Positions 32,943 to 45,035 are shown, numbered from the stretch's first letter. The stretch is DNA of 64,000 nucleotides from Cerrena zonata (GCA_038087015.1 JASBNA010000027.1:310001-374000), one strand, 5' to 3'. Translations and numbers: made by a program. Notes: generated by a model from the letters alone, not told the origin.

Positions 32943-33734
32943 ATTCGAATTTAACCTCTAGTTATATATACTGGGTTGTGAAAGACAATGTTATGTCAAA
33001 GTTTTAAAAAAGAAGTCTTTGGTTAGCTTATATTTTGCATGATTCCTACTGGATTAATAATGAAAGCCGATAATCGGTAGGTGCACTAAACATATTTAGA
33101 TCACGTGTTTATGGTGTACGGGTTTGTCATTATGACTTCTGGTATAACCGGAAATCTGGCGATTGCAAAATTTTATGTAAAAACCATGTTTTTGGTAGTA
33201 CCCTTTCTCTTTGGATATAGAGTACTTAGTTATGGAGTGTAGTCCGTATGGATCTGTGATTCTTTGCAAAAACCGAAACATCTATGAAGTTGTTATTGAA
33301 ACAGAATGAAAGAACGATATATTAAACGTATAAAAGACATATATATGAAATTTAAACAACACACATGAAATATTTGGATATCAAAAGAAACTGAAGGAAA
33401 AGAATTGCACAAATTATCGAATTTTGACTAACAATAAAAGCTCAATTGGCTGATTCAATGCTTCTTCGAATTCTTCATCCTTTTTGAAATCGTGGTTTAA
33501 AAAAAATTTCAGATATTCAAAGTTTTAAGGTGTCGATTGGAATAGTGTTTTTTTTTTTTTTTGGTTTCTGGATTGTGTTTTCCTCCCTTACCAAAATCCA
33601 TGGTATCTATAGAAGGGAATAAAAATAAATGATGGACCGAATCGAAGTTACAAATTGTCAATACTCAATTGCAAACTAGGACCAGTTAATTAAAGAGAAT
33701 AAAAAGAATAAAAAAAGGTGTTGATTGAATATGT
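32943..33734. other. ISA2 promoter and PMT2 3' region
   Basis: The first half holds the ISA2 promoter with the CACGTG/TGTACGG pair at 33102-33121. The second half is the 3' flank of PMT2, with a T tract at 33548-33562. A 61-codon minus frame at 33096-33281 has no motif and overlaps the promoter motifs, so I do not call it. Confidence 0.55.
33102..33121. promoter_or_regulatory. Cbf1-like plus Rap1-like motif pair upstream of ISA2
   Basis: CACGTG (33102-33107) is followed after 7 bp by TGTACGG (33115-33121), within the longer GGTGTACGGGTTT. The pair lies about 160-180 bp upstream of the ISA2 ATG. Factor names rest on motif similarity. Confidence 0.55.
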
Positions 33735-36035
33735 TTATCTATAGTTATCATTGGAGATTCTCCATGAAGATAACAAATCCAAATGAGCGTAGTCTTCTTT
33801 TGGACCTTCCATACCAAAAGACATAGCCCTCCAGTACCAGAAGGTACCTACCACGATAGCATAAGCAGCAAAATAAACAACGGCATATAAGATCTTTTTA
33901 GTAGGAGATCTTGCATATTTCAAAGGAGTAGAGAACAATTCAACTTCATATGTGAAAATGAGCATGGCAAAATATAATGCTGGAACGTAATGATGGACGT
34001 AGGTGACTCTACCCATGATAACAAAAGGCATGAAATGTAATCCCCAACCAAACATAGGATAAATACCACCCATAAGGAACGATTTTAATTTTTGTGGATT
34101 TGATGAAGGGAAATCAACAATTTGTCTCTGCCATCTGATCAAGAAATATAAGGTTAAGAATGCAAACACAACAACCCCGACAGAGGAAGTCCAAGTAGTA
34201 CCAGGAGAACCAATCATATAGTATTTGACACGATCAGAAGCCCAGGAACACATTCTGATACCGGTGTGTAAACTTGGCCATTGCCAGAATGAAGAGGCTA
34301 AATCATCTTGTTTATCATAATCAGGAACCAATGCATTATTAGTAGCCATCATAGCTAAGTTCAATTGAATAAAATCTCTTAAAAATCTAGTTTTAGGTAA
34401 TTTAAAATCTGGAGGAGTTTGAGGTAAAAGTTGATTTTCGTTATTTTCAATATTCCACCAAGTTCTCTTATCTTTTCTAAATGGATCCTTAAAACAAGCG
34501 ACTTCACCTTGTCTAAAACCCCAAGCAGGTAATGAATTACCAGTTACACCTAAATAACAACCCAATACTTGACTACGTAATCTAAATGAAGAAGTTAAAG
34601 GATGTAATCTGATTTTATCTTCATCACCAGATTGTTCCATAATTTCAACAATCCAATTATCTTTGTAATCACCAATAGTCATATTACCATAACAAGCAAC
34701 TTCATATTCAGATTTGGATAAAGGAGCTTGAACTTCATGAGTATGTAAGTTACGACCAGTTAAAGGATGAACAAGTCTAACGGTCATACCATCGATAACA
34801 TATTCGATATCAGTATTGGTATCAGTTTCATAGATAGGATCACCTCTTGGTCTTTGCATAATCCAATTATTATTTGAATCTTTATGAGAATAAGTAGTAA
34901 CTTGTTGTTGTTTAGAACCTTCTGGGAATGTTTGAATATGGGAATGTAATAAACCACCAGTTAAACCTTGATTTTTCAAAGTCATTACTGAATGACCAAT
35001 GGATACTTCCCTAGCACCACCAACAACGTCAGATCCAAGTAAATTAGCTTGGAATAAAGAGGACATATTAGCATCACCGGGACCTGATTTGTATAATAAA
35101 TCGAAATGAACTTTGAAAGAGATAAGGAAGATAGTAATTGGAACGATGATTAAACCAAAGATTCTAGCAGCCCAGTGGTAAGTATAAGTTACCCAAGAGA
35201 TTGATTTATCACCAAATTTATTCCATAAATCAACAATAGTATAGATACCTACTAAAGTAGTAACGAATAAACCAACCATTTTAACAGAACAAGTACAACC
35301 GATACTTAAACCGGTTAATAATAACCATTTCCACCATTTTCTTGAAAAACTTCCTGCAGTGGTATTGAAATTATTAAATCTTGAAAAACAAAAAACGGTT
35401 GCAACAGTGAAAAATAATAACATTGAATCTAATAAGATGAATTTACCTAAAGTAACATATGAGGATTCGAAACAAACCATTAAAGAGAATAACCAAACGG
35501 AAGCAATACTTAAGCCAACTTCTTTAGCAGTGAAATAAGCTAAAGGAACACATAAAGCACTAAAAGTAGCTTGAAAAATTCTCATTTTAGTATAATCGAT
35601 ATAATCAGGGTAATTTTCACCAGAAGGGAAATCCCAAGAACCGTTATAGCCAGCAAGATAACCGGATAAACCAACCAACATTTTACCTAATGGAGGATGA
35701 ACATCATGATAAAATTCATGTCTTAAGTAATAAGAGCCAAATTTACCAAAATGAGCTTCATCCCAAACAACAGCGTCATTAACACCAATTCTATATAATC
35801 TAACGGCAAAAGATAAGGCGGTGAATATCAAGGGAGCCAACCACGATTCCAAAGCAGCTAAGGAATCAATGAATTCTTTGGTTTCATCAAATTGTGTTCT
35901 TTTTGATTCGGTTTCGTCTTCAGATTCGTTTATGAGATCAACAGTAGTATCATCGACAGATGGAGCTGATGCACCACTTCTTTGACGAAGATTGTCACTC
36001 TTATGACCTTTAGCCCCTGTAGTAGCAGCAGACAT
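33735..36035 (-). CDS. PMT2: Protein O-mannosyltransferase, Pmt2 type
   Basis: The enzyme transfers mannose from dolichol-phosphate-mannose to Ser/Thr of secretory proteins in the ER, usually as a Pmt1-Pmt2 heterodimer. The 766-aa product has the catalytic lumenal loop with [20 protein letters not shown] near residues 92-111 and the following [18 protein letters not shown] is the Pmt2 form; Pmt1 has an FDEVHFGGF form. Three MIR motifs lie in the central lumenal region at about residues 335-510 (around [29 protein letters not shown], and [19 protein letters not shown]). About eleven membrane helices surround these. Loss or inhibition of this family affects cell-wall integrity in related yeasts. 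The neighbour CHT gene is itself a typical O-mannosylated wall protein. Confidence 0.95.
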   Translation of the reverse strand: MSAATTGAKGHKSDNLRQRSGASAPSVDDTTVDLINESEDETESKRTQFDETKEFIDSLAALESWLAPLIFTALSFAVRLYRIGVNDAVVWDEAHFGKFGSYYLRHEFYHDVHPPLGKMLVGLSGYLAGYNGSWDFPSGENYPDYIDYTKMRIFQATFSALCVPLAYFTAKEVGLSIASVWLFSLMVCFESSYVTLGKFILLDSMLLFFTVATVFCFSRFNNFNTTAGSFSRKWWKWLLLTGLSIGCTCSVKMVGLFVTTLVGIYTIVDLWNKFGDKSISWVTYTYHWAARIFGLIIVPITIFLISFKVHFDLLYKSGPGDANMSSLFQANLLGSDVVGGAREVSIGHSVMTLKNQGLTGGLLHSHIQTFPEGSKQQQVTTYSHKDSNNNWIMQRPRGDPIYETDTNTDIEYVIDGMTVRLVHPLTGRNLHTHEVQAPLSKSEYEVACYGNMTIGDYKDNWIVEIMEQSGDEDKIRLHPLTSSFRLRSQVLGCYLGVTGNSLPAWGFRQGEVACFKDPFRKDKRTWWNIENNENQLLPQTPPDFKLPKTRFLRDFIQLNLAMMATNNALVPDYDKQDDLASSFWQWPSLHTGIRMCSWASDRVKYYMIGSPGTTWTSSVGVVVFAFLTLYFLIRWQRQIVDFPSSNPQKLKSFLMGGIYPMFGWGLHFMPFVIMGRVTYVHHYVPALYFAMLIFTYEVELFSTPLKYARSPTKKILYAVVYFAAYAIVVGTFWYWRAMSFGMEGPKEDYAHLDLLSSWRISNDNYR

Positions 36036-36618
36036 CGTTCAAGTATAGAAAAGAGAAACGAACGTAGAGTAAGGACACTGAATCAATGCTCGTAAAAACT
36101 CAGATGGATATTGAAAAAAAAAAAAAAAAATAAGATTGAAAAAAAATTTAGCAGACAGAGAAAATGATTTTTCGACCCGTGGTAAAGATGGCAAAGGGTT
36201 CACGTACTAGCTGCAAGTGTGTAAAGGTAATTGGAAGGTATTACTATACAAGGGGTGAAGAATTGGGGTATAAATTCTGTGTTATATTTACTTTTATTAT
36301 GGTAAAGAGCTAATTTTTCAATAAATCTTTAAGGGTGTTTTGTTTATTGTGTTGGAAGGAACAGCGAGAAAGAAGAAACACGTCATTTAAAACAGCTGGT
36401 GTTTGGGTGTTGCAGACGCGAACCCCCGTACACCGCAAGTCGACTGCAAAAAGACACCAATGGCCAATGGCCAATGGCCAATGGGTATTTACTAGTGCCA
36501 CTTACGGCATTGGCGAATACATTGCAGAGGCGGTTTAGTTGAAGAGAATGATGTTTATTTTGGGGTATGAAGATATTTACTTGGTATGAGGATATTTACT
36601 CGGTAGGGATACTTTTCA
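36036..36618. promoter_or_regulatory. PMT2 promoter and chitinase 3' flank
   Basis: It contains a poly(A) tract at about 36114-36131, a C-rich Rap1-like element with core CCGTACA at 36426-36432, and the four-copy CCAATGG array at 36457-36484. No coding frame has support; the two overlapping frames of about 65 codons on opposite strands are shadows of the repeat-rich GC block. Confidence 0.55.
36457..36484 (+). repeat. Four tandem CCAATGG heptamers
   Basis: CCAATGG is repeated four times without interruption at 36457, 36464, 36471 and 36478. Each unit carries a CCAAT box, the core bound by the HAP/NF-Y complex. The array lies about 420-450 bp upstream of the PMT2 start and about 135 bp past the chitinase stop codon. 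Confidence 0.9.
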
Positions 36619-38115
36619 TTAGATTAAAGCAGCAACTAAACAAAGGAATAAACCACCAAAGCCAATGACATTAGCGTTGGCAGCACCTTCGTAACCAGAG
36701 AAGGTTGGGACACTGGATTCAGCAGCGAGAGAGGTGGAGGTGACATTGGTGGAGTTGTAGTAAGTGGCAGCCAAAGTGTGAGCACCTTCTTCTAAAGTAC
36801 TAGTGGCAATGGAGCATTTGTTATCACTACAAGAGGTGATAGTGATGATGACATTTTCAGTTCTGGTGATGGTAGAGTCTTGTTCGGCTTCGGTGGTAAC
36901 TTGTTTGGCATTAGTGACTTCGGCTGGTTTGGTGGCTTCTGATGAATTAGAAAGGTCACAAACGGTGGTGGTGATGACTTTCTCATTACATTTATTATCA
37001 GCACAAGAAGTAATGGTAACAAGGGTGGTGTGAACATCGGTGACGGTGTTGATGGTCAGGTTGGAGTATCCAACATGACCGGTAGCAACAACCGGAGCAG
37101 AAGTGACGGCGGAGGCAGAAGCAACGTTGGTAGCGACAGCAGCAGAAGTAGTGGAAGTAGAAGAGGTAGAAGTAGCAGTAGCAGAAGAAGAAGTGGAAGT
37201 AGTACAAGAAGCATCATCTAAGATTTCTTTGATTTGGTCTTGGTAATTGTTATTGGCAAAAGCAGCAGAAGCATCCCAAATGGCGGCACCACCAAAGTTG
37301 GATTCACATTGGAAATCTTTAATTTGTTTAGCAACGTTTGAAGCATCGGTGAAACCCATTCCACTGGTTTCGGAACCGGCCAAACCAGTGAATAATTTAA
37401 TATTTTTATTTGGAGCAGAAGCGGCAAAATCAACCCAAGTATCAAGGTTGAAAGAGTTACCACTAACACCGCAATAGTTATTATAGAATTGAATGAAGGC
37501 GAAATCTAAATCAACTTGTGATAACAAGTCACCAACGTTAGCATCTGGATAAACACATTGAGGAGATGCAGATAAGTAGTAAGATTTGGAAGAATCTTGA
37601 GCAAATTTTGATCTTAAGCCATTAGCTAAAGCAACGTAACCGGTTTGGTCATGGTTTTCAGGATCAAAATCAAACCCATCAACAACGGCATCACCAAAAG
37701 GTCTGGTAACGGAATCATCAGAACCAGCACCGAAAGTATTCCATAAAGTGGTAGCGTAAGCACTGGCTTCGGAATCAGAAGAGAATCCATAAGAACCAGC
37801 AGCACCACCCATTGACAATAAGACCGCTTTACCATTATCTTGACAAGTCTTGATATCAGCTCCGATATCAGGACAAGTTTCAGTCCAACATTGATTAGAA
37901 AAATTAATGGTGGTATCTGGGTAACCCGATAAGAAAGAAAGTAAAACAATATCGACAGAGTCAGAAGTACAGTAGTCACTTAATCTAGTTTGATCACCAC
38001 CAGAGTTTTGACCCCAGTAGACAGCAACGTTGTTGTTGGCAGAGGCATCAAAGGCAGCAACAAAAGAGTTAAGTAAACCTAAAGAAACGAGTGAATAAAG
38101 AATTTTAGAGATCAT
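36619..38115 (-). CDS. GH18 endochitinase, probably GPI-anchored (CHT2/CHT3 type)
   Basis: This is a secreted family 18 chitinase acting on cell-wall chitin, for example at cell separation. The 498-aa product has an N-terminal signal peptide (residues 1-20, LLNSFVAAF). The GH18 barrel spans about residues 25-300 and holds LLSMGGAAGSYGF and the catalytic DxxDxDxE as DGFDFDPE near residue 147, so the general acid Glu is present. A Ser/Thr-rich linker starts at about 305. Two copies of an ITSCxDNKC element follow (near 370 and 433). The C-terminus (SGYEGAANANVIGFGGLFLCLVAALI, given in parts: small residues, then hydrophobic tail) looks like a GPI-attachment signal. C. albicans Cht2 is GPI-anchored and Cht3 is secreted; the tail favours a Cht2-like assignment. 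Confidence 0.92.
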   Translation of the reverse strand: MISKILYSLVSLGLLNSFVAAFDASANNNVAVYWGQNSGGDQTRLSDYCTSDSVDIVLLSFLSGYPDTTINFSNQCWTETCPDIGADIKTCQDNGKAVLLSMGGAAGSYGFSSDSEASAYATTLWNTFGAGSDDSVTRPFGDAVVDGFDFDPENHDQTGYVALANGLRSKFAQDSSKSYYLSASPQCVYPDANVGDLLSQVDLDFAFIQFYNNYCGVSGNSFNLDTWVDFAASAPNKNIKLFTGLAGSETSGMGFTDASNVAKQIKDFQCESNFGGAAIWDASAAFANNNYQDQIKEILDDASCTTSTSSSATATSTSSTSTTSAAVATNVASASAVTSAPVVATGHVGYSNLTINTVTDVHTTLVTITSCADNKCNEKVITTTVCDLSNSSEATKPAEVTNAKQVTTEAEQDSTITRTENVIITITSCSDNKCSIATSTLEEGAHTLAATYYNSTNVTSTSLAAESSVPTFSGYEGAANANVIGFGGLFLCLVAALI

Positions 38116-38894
38116 TTTAAAAGAAAGACTAAAGTTAGAAAGTTAACGAGTGACTGATGAACCAATACGGTTATTTAGAAGATGGACATCTTCCTAAGTA
38201 TTTATAAGTTCAATCTACTCTGTAACTAATGAACATTCACAACATCAAGAGGCCAGTAACGTTTTGGCAAATGGGTGTTTATTGCAGCATAAAAAATAAT
38301 ACCCAGTGGTGTTTTTGCGGCACATTCTCTTGCCCGAGAACGAATTAGTAGATAATTGCATCTGATAGTTTGAATTTTGGTAGTATCGTTATGGGTCTCC
38401 GAGCAGGGCAAAGGGTACTTGAATTGAACACCCATAGTCTCTCTGAAAACCAACGGTCAGCCAGCACTGAGGTGGTGGCTGCTCATGAAAGGCTGTCTAG
38501 TAATATGTGAGTCGTAAATTTGCGAAGGAAATAGTGAAAAAATACGGCCTCGCGCTCAGAATTCTGTTTACTGCGAGGGAAAGGTGACTTCCCGATTAGT
38601 GAAGATCGTTTGGAAAAACCAACAGAATTACCCAATTGGTTGCGTAAATAGACGAGTTTGTGGTGGTAAGCAGTGAATATTATGGAACAGACATTGATAC
38701 TTTTTGCAAAAGTGCTTCATTTAGTGATTGAGTACGAAGTTAGTTTGGTAGACGAGATGAGATGAAACTAGATACAATCGTAGACTGATGCCATTACAAA
38801 CCAAACGAAGGCGTCAAGCTCGTCTTGATCATCAGAGTCTTCATTATTCAATGAAAAGGAGTTATTAAATAGATGTAAGTTTTCGGGATGGATT
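38116..38894. other. Chitinase promoter and spacer
   Basis: This region lies upstream of the chitinase gene and downstream of the IML3-like gene. The first 100 bases before the chitinase ATG are AT-rich with a TATTTATAAG element near 38197-38206 that could be a TATA region. I see no coding region, RNA or repeat that I can support; the 75-codon minus frame at 38226-38453 has no motif. Confidence 0.5.
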
Positions 38895-39647
38895 TTAAAC
38901 CTTGCCATCGGCAGATAAGTCTAATAGTCTTGATCTGAACTTGGCCATATGTAAGTTTGCAAAAATCAATTTTGTAGTATTGAATAGAAAATGGTTAATT
39001 AAGTCAATTAATTTCAATTGCTGACCATTTGCCATTACTAATTTTTCGAGGTTGGAAATTGGAATCAGAATGCTAATGGTTTTCAACGATTCCATTTTCA
39101 GAGGAGTGGAATATATGATTTCTAGGTCTCCGAACAATTTGGCAATTTTGGTACCGTCATGATCGTTCAACGACGCCGTGAAGTTATTAATGATGGATTC
39201 GATCGAGTGGTTGGTTAGTTGTACATCCTTGATGATAAGCGGCACCGAGATCCTTGAAAGACTTGCTTCCAAAGATTGAACCAAAAATGCCGGTATACTT
39301 GATTTAATAAGAATTACAGTATTGAAATTTTTGAAATCGCTATTCAATTTCAGTATGAATAGTATTAGTTGGTTTGGGATTATGGGCGAGCTCTTAATCA
39401 TGATTACGTTGATCGAGTAATCCTTCACCTCCACATGGCGGTTGGTGATCTTCATTACCTTGATTAGGTCACTCGGGTTAGTGTATTTTGGTATGAGATG
39501 ATGATTGGAACTCTGGTACTTTTCGTACAAGTAGAGTCCCTGTTGTCTCAATAAGGTATTGAGAGACTGCAGAGGGAACTTGGCTTGCGGCACCGCATTG
39601 GATTTGTATATCTTGAACGTATTATTCACCAACAATTGGTTATTCAT
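38895..39647 (-). CDS. Probable kinetochore protein, Iml3/CENP-L-like
   Basis: The 250-aa product fits the CENP-L/Iml3 family by length (S. cerevisiae Iml3 is 245 aa) and by its strand-and-helix pattern. There is a hydrophobic strand then helix (TVILIKSSIPAFLVQSLEASL) near residues 105-127, given here in parts, then a segment with SIESIINNF. After that come KTISILIPISNLEKLV near 190 and a closing helix-strand IDLINHFLFN ... DLSADGKV. A C-terminal S-D-G-K/R-V element is typical of CENP-L. The identification is from remembered family shape, not an alignment, so it is moderate. Iml3 pairs with Chl4 in the inner kinetochore CCAN complex. The start codon is overlapped by an uORF created by a local duplication. 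Confidence 0.45.
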   Translation of the reverse strand: MNNQLLVNNTFKIYKSNAVPQAKFPLQSLNTLLRQQGLYLYEKYQSSNHHLIPKYTNPSDLIKVMKITNRHVEVKDYSINVIMIKSSPIIPNQLILFILKLNSDFKNFNTVILIKSSIPAFLVQSLEASLSRISVPLIIKDVQLTNHSIESIINNFTASLNDHDGTKIAKLFGDLEIIYSTPLKMESLKTISILIPISNLEKLVMANGQQLKLIDLINHFLFNTTKLIFANLHMAKFRSRLLDLSADGKV

Positions 39648-39685
39648 TTTAATGGCGTAGTATCCCCCAACAATTGGTTATTCAT
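39644..39685 (-). promoter_or_regulatory. 13-codon uORF whose TGA overlaps the main ATG
   Basis: On the minus strand, an upstream ATG at 39685 opens MNNQLLGDTTPLK and stops at TGA 39646-39644. This stop overlaps the ATG of the next gene (39647-39645) by two bases in an AAATGA context. The arrangement arises because about 26 bp around the start (CAACAATTGGTTATTCATTT and flanks) are directly duplicated at about 39630-39655 and 39668-39693. Such an overlap could allow termination-reinitiation or repress the main frame. Confidence 0.75.
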
Positions 39686-40083
39686 TTTAATGGGTTGTTG
39701 ATGGTGATGTTTTTGATTCCCGGTTGGCCGTCACGTGCTGGATGTACGGGTGCTCTATAAATTGGACAATTGGTTCTAGCACGCCGCAAAAACCCCCCAG
39801 TTAGTAGCCTTCGTTGAAGAGAGCACTTGGTGCACCAATCAAATTGTTGCAAAATCAACCCAAGGTATTTACAACTAGTGCCGGCAAGGTTTGTGGAGAC
39901 CAGCTTATGAAATTGAGGTCCGCCCGGCGGTTTGCGGCCAGAAATTTACACAAACCACCTCCCCGGAGAACACATTCGGACTTTTCAACGTCTACAAAAA
40001 CTTCTTTTGTTCTACAAAATAAATCAAAGTCTTTTCAAAAATTTATTATAAGCTATAATCGTTAAATTTCACAATTGCAAAGC
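39648..40083. promoter_or_regulatory. Spacer between IML3-like gene and GAPDH
   Basis: CACGTG at 39732-39737 and, 5 bp on, TGTACGG at 39743-39749 (full match GATGTACGGGTGC, a close fit to the Rap1 consensus in reverse) lie about 85-100 bp upstream of the IML3-like start. CTATAAAT at 39754-39761 is TATA-like and points to the plus strand. The plus-strand frame at 39814-40065 has no ATG at its start and no recognisable motif. A plus-strand transcript here is possible but not supported by coding signals. Confidence 0.5.
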
Positions 40084-41562
<1,479 letters not shown>

Positions 41563-42408
41563 CTATGGAGCATCAGTACACTCCCAGTCGGTTGGATCGT
41601 GAACTTCGGGGTGTTGGATACTTTCCACTTCCTCTTTGGTCAATTCGAAATGATCGACCGAAAGGTTGCTTTGTAATCTTTCTACTCGTTGGGTTTTTGG
41701 TAATGGAATATACCCTTTGGATAATGACCATTTAATTAGTAACTGGCCAACGTTCACGTTATACTTGTCAGCTAGCGCTTGCAATTCTGCAGGGGGGTTT
41801 CTCAATCTATAGCCATGGGTTAAGGGACTGAAGGCTTCCACTTGGATATTTTTCAGCATACAGTAGTCGGCCAATTCTTGTCTCATACACCAGGGACTGA
41901 TTTCGATTTGGTTGACTACTGGCTTGATTTTGCAGTGGCTTAACAATTCATCGATATGGTGGATACCGTAATTCGAAACCCCGATATTCTTGATGAGTCC
42001 TTCTTCTACCGCTTCTTCTAAAGCTTTCCAACTTTCCAATCTTTTCGTTTTCCCTGGTAACGGAGAATGAATGAGGACTAAATCGATGTATTCTAGTTGC
42101 GATACTTTACTGAAAATGTCCTTGATTGCCCGTTTAGTATTTTGGTAGCCCAATTGGCTATTCCATAATTTGGTTGTATAAAAAATTTCACCTCTATTGG
42201 TGTTTGTACTGGTTAAGTATTTATGAATCCCTTCCCCTACTTCACGTTCATTCCCGTATAACACTGCGGTATCAAAATGTTTATAACCAACTTTACAAGC
42301 TTCATATACTACTTGTGCCGTGGATGAATTGGGGATATCGTAAGTTCCTAATCCAAAGGCTGGGATTTTGTTCCCGTTATTCAAGGTAATGAGTCTTTTA
42401 GCGGACAT
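41563..42408 (-). CDS. Aldo-keto reductase (AKR3-like, YJR096W type)
   Basis: This is an NADPH-dependent cytosolic reductase of aldehydes, ketones or sugars. The 281-aa product is a single alpha/beta barrel. The catalytic tetrad can be placed: Asp in HFDTAVLYGNEREVG near residue 45, Tyr in the same element, Lys in YTTKLWNS near 79, and His in LVLIHSPLPG near 113. GVSNYGIHHIDELL and the cofactor-binding end PLPKTQRVERLQSN match the family. Length equals that of S. cerevisiae YJR096W (282 aa), which reduces xylose and arabinose in vitro. The substrate here is not known. The C-terminal tail is short. Confidence 0.92.
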   Translation of the reverse strand: MSAKRLITLNNGNKIPAFGLGTYDIPNSSTAQVVYEACKVGYKHFDTAVLYGNEREVGEGIHKYLTSTNTNRGEIFYTTKLWNSQLGYQNTKRAIKDIFSKVSQLEYIDLVLIHSPLPGKTKRLESWKALEEAVEEGLIKNIGVSNYGIHHIDELLSHCKIKPVVNQIEISPWCMRQELADYCMLKNIQVEAFSPLTHGYRLRNPPAELQALADKYNVNVGQLLIKWSLSKGYIPLPKTQRVERLQSNLSVDHFELTKEEVESIQHPEVHDPTDWECTDAP

Positions 42409-42774
42409 CTTAAAAATATATTGAAAAATATAATGGAAAAGAAACCGAAAGACGGAAATTGGAATTTATCATTGCCTGATAACCGAATTTATATAGATTG
42501 CAAAATGGATTTTAGAGCAAGCAACATTAGTGGCGAAACCCGTACATCCAATCAAAAAAGAAAAATAATAATAATTTCCCACTGGTGTGGTTGGGGCACG
42601 CACCCCTTTTTGCTGCAATCCCAACTGGTATACTACTTATTTTTCACTTCTCTCTTATTAGTTCTCTTTCGGTTATCTATAATGTATAATTGAGTATTAT
42701 TCTTCATTCAAGAGGTGGATGTTCTCTGATGGGAATTGTCTTCTCGATCGCGTTTTTACCAATAAAAAAAGTCA
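42409..42774. other. Spacer between the aldo-keto reductase and the frameshifted helical gene
   Basis: This is AKR promoter on the left and the possible promoter of the next locus on the right. A 90-codon plus frame at 42421-42693 lies over the AKR promoter and shows no family features. No other element is seen. Confidence 0.5.
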
Positions 42775-45035
42775 TTGCCTGCAAAATTTTCAGAAAAAGT
42801 TGTTGATGAAGCATTAAGATCGCTAGTCAGAGTAAAACTTACTCAACTTATCAAGCCTGTCTTCATCGCGAGTTTAGCATCTCATCAACTTCCTAGACAA
42901 AGAAACCCCTTATTGATCCGGTCGATGGATCTGCATTTCGAATTCGCTCTGATCCACCACCCGTAACTCTTGAAAAAATGAATGATTCTCTTACTGAATG
43001 TCGTAATCTTCTTCAAGCCCTGCAGGCCGATTTGTCGAGTGGAATTCATGAGAAGCAAACACCCACTTCCATCAAATGTTGAAGAACATCAACTCCGTGA
43101 TTACCATGACCAACTCTGCTATACCATTGCTCAAATTATACTAGAATCCCTTGAAGCCATTGAAAAAGAAGATCCAGAAAGTCTTAAGGTTATAATCGAA
43201 CAAATCCAATCAGAGGAAACCAATTTGCAATCCATCTTAACTGAATTAAGAGAAAAACTTGAAAATACCACAGAAAACTTGGGTTCTGGACTTGACCCAA
43301 TCCGTAAAGAGATTATCGAGAGGAAAGATCCCGCTATTTTGACTTATGAGAAAAACCTCTGAAGCTCGTTTGGCTTTTCTTCGTAAAATTATCTCTGAAG
43401 AAAAAGGATACGCCTTTGTCGATCTCAAGTTGGCTTGGGGAATCATGAGAACTCTTAGTTCTCATGGTATGCAATATGAAAATATTCGCTCTGGTTGTGA
43501 AGAGATTTTTTTGATTATTATGGGAAAGCTTGCTGAATTTAATCGTGTTGGCGAAACAGTGGACTTAATACAATGGGGAAATTTCCTAGTTGAAATTAAA
43601 GAAAAACAACTCCAATTAGAAGATGAATGTACTAAACATATAAAAGAACTTAGCAACCTGTCTGTTAAGGATTTTGCAAACATATCTGAACTTAATAAAG
43701 AAGAAATTACTAAGATCTCCCGAAAATATGTCGAGAAAGTTAAGACAGAATTAGACGGCTTGGTTGACTATTCTTCTAAGTTCATTACTCTTTGTTATAG
43801 CCAGTCGGAAAACAAGGGGATCATCCTTAAATTTTCACATCTCTTCGAGGCTCTATATAATTATTTTCATGAATCCAGGAGGCTGTTACAAGTAGAGCTT
43901 GACCGACTCCAAAAGCAGGCAAATTCTTCGACTACTGGTCCTAAGCCAATTCAAGAATCTGCCGAGTCATCTTCTACGGTAAAAGATGTATATAATGAAA
44001 ATAACAAGTCAAATAATGACCTTACATCCGGCCACGATACATTGGGTGATAACTTGTTTGTTAGTGATAAAATTAACAAACCAATGGACTCGGTGCTTGC
44101 TGGTGATACTATGGAAAACCACAATCAAGTCGTTAGTGAATCCCTCAAATCTATAAACGATCCCTCTGTAAGTGCTGAAGTTAAAATCCAAAGACTCCGC
44201 AAACATTCAATCTTTTTGAAAGACACCTTAAATAAGACTAAAGAGATGCATGAAGGTGCCATTGAAATGGTGATTTCTCAACTTGACGTATTCAATGAGC
44301 AATTTTTGAACCTAAAGGAACCCGATAATTTTGCTAATGCAGTTAATGCGACCACTCAAGACCGTTTGGTTCTTCTTCGTAACATCATCTCTGAAGAAAA
44401 AGGAGAAGTATTTGCAAATGCCGAATCGTTACTGAAGATTGAAAAAATTCTTACTCAACAGAGTAACCAATATCAAAATATTCGCTCCGGTTATTATGAT
44501 AATCATTTAGTTATCGTGAGAGACCTTCTTGGAATATTTCGTGATAACAAACCAGTGAATAAACCTGAATGGGAAACGATCAAAGGTGAAGTTAACGAAA
44601 GACACCTACAATTGGAGGATGAATGTATTGCTCATACCAAACAAATTAGTAAACTGTTTGCCAAAGAACGAAGTTATTAAAGTTAATAAAGGAGAAGCTG
44701 CTAAAATCACCCAAAAATATGTCGATCAAATTAGACAACAAATTAAGAAAGAAGTGGAGATACACACTGGAAATGATACTCAGTTTATTTATCTTTTCGA
44801 TGACAAGCTTGAAATCATAATGACATACAAAAATTCTATTGCTCAGCTCACTGGACTTAGTGATCAAAATCTTGAAACCATTAGGAAGGCTTATGACCAG
44901 CTCCATGAGCAGGCTAGCTCGTCGACCGCTTCTTGTTCTGATTACCCTAAGGAAACCCAAGACTCTCTTGAAAAGGTTATGTTTCACGATAAAAGCATCA
45001 GAATCGAGAATTTCAAAACCGTCTTCACAAGTTAA
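42775..45035 (+). pseudogene. Two-module helical protein gene broken by several frameshifts
   Basis: I do not recognise this family. The main frame (43346-44680, 444 aa) contains two diverged copies of one module. Copy A (about 43364-43930) has RLAFLRKIISEEKGYAF, NIRSG, LQLEDEC, ITKISRKYVEKVKTEL and YNYFHESRRL. Copy B (about 44360-44925) has RLVLLRNIISEEKGEVF, NIRSG, LQLEDEC, AAKITQKYVDQIRQQI and YDQLHEQ. Each copy is preceded by another helical segment. Copy A's N-terminal part lies in a different frame (42982-43362; shift at the AAAAA near 43350). A shorter piece from ATG 42978 lies in a third frame, and copy B's C-terminal part lies in 44586-45035. At least three one-base shifts are needed to join them. 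It could be a decaying gene or several base-call errors. The predicted character is coiled-coil and charged, with no membrane segment. Confidence 0.65.

Noticed and set aside
36310..36538. Opposed 63- and 67-codon frames upstream of PMT2
   Set aside because: They read through the CCAATGG repeat on both strands and have no motif.
39814..40065. 83-codon plus-strand frame between the IML3-like gene and GAPDH
   Set aside because: Starts at TTG with no ATG until residue 32; no recognisable domain, although promoter-like motifs lie upstream.
42421..42693. 90-codon plus frame upstream of the frameshifted helical gene
   Set aside because: Covers the aldo-keto reductase promoter and has no family features.
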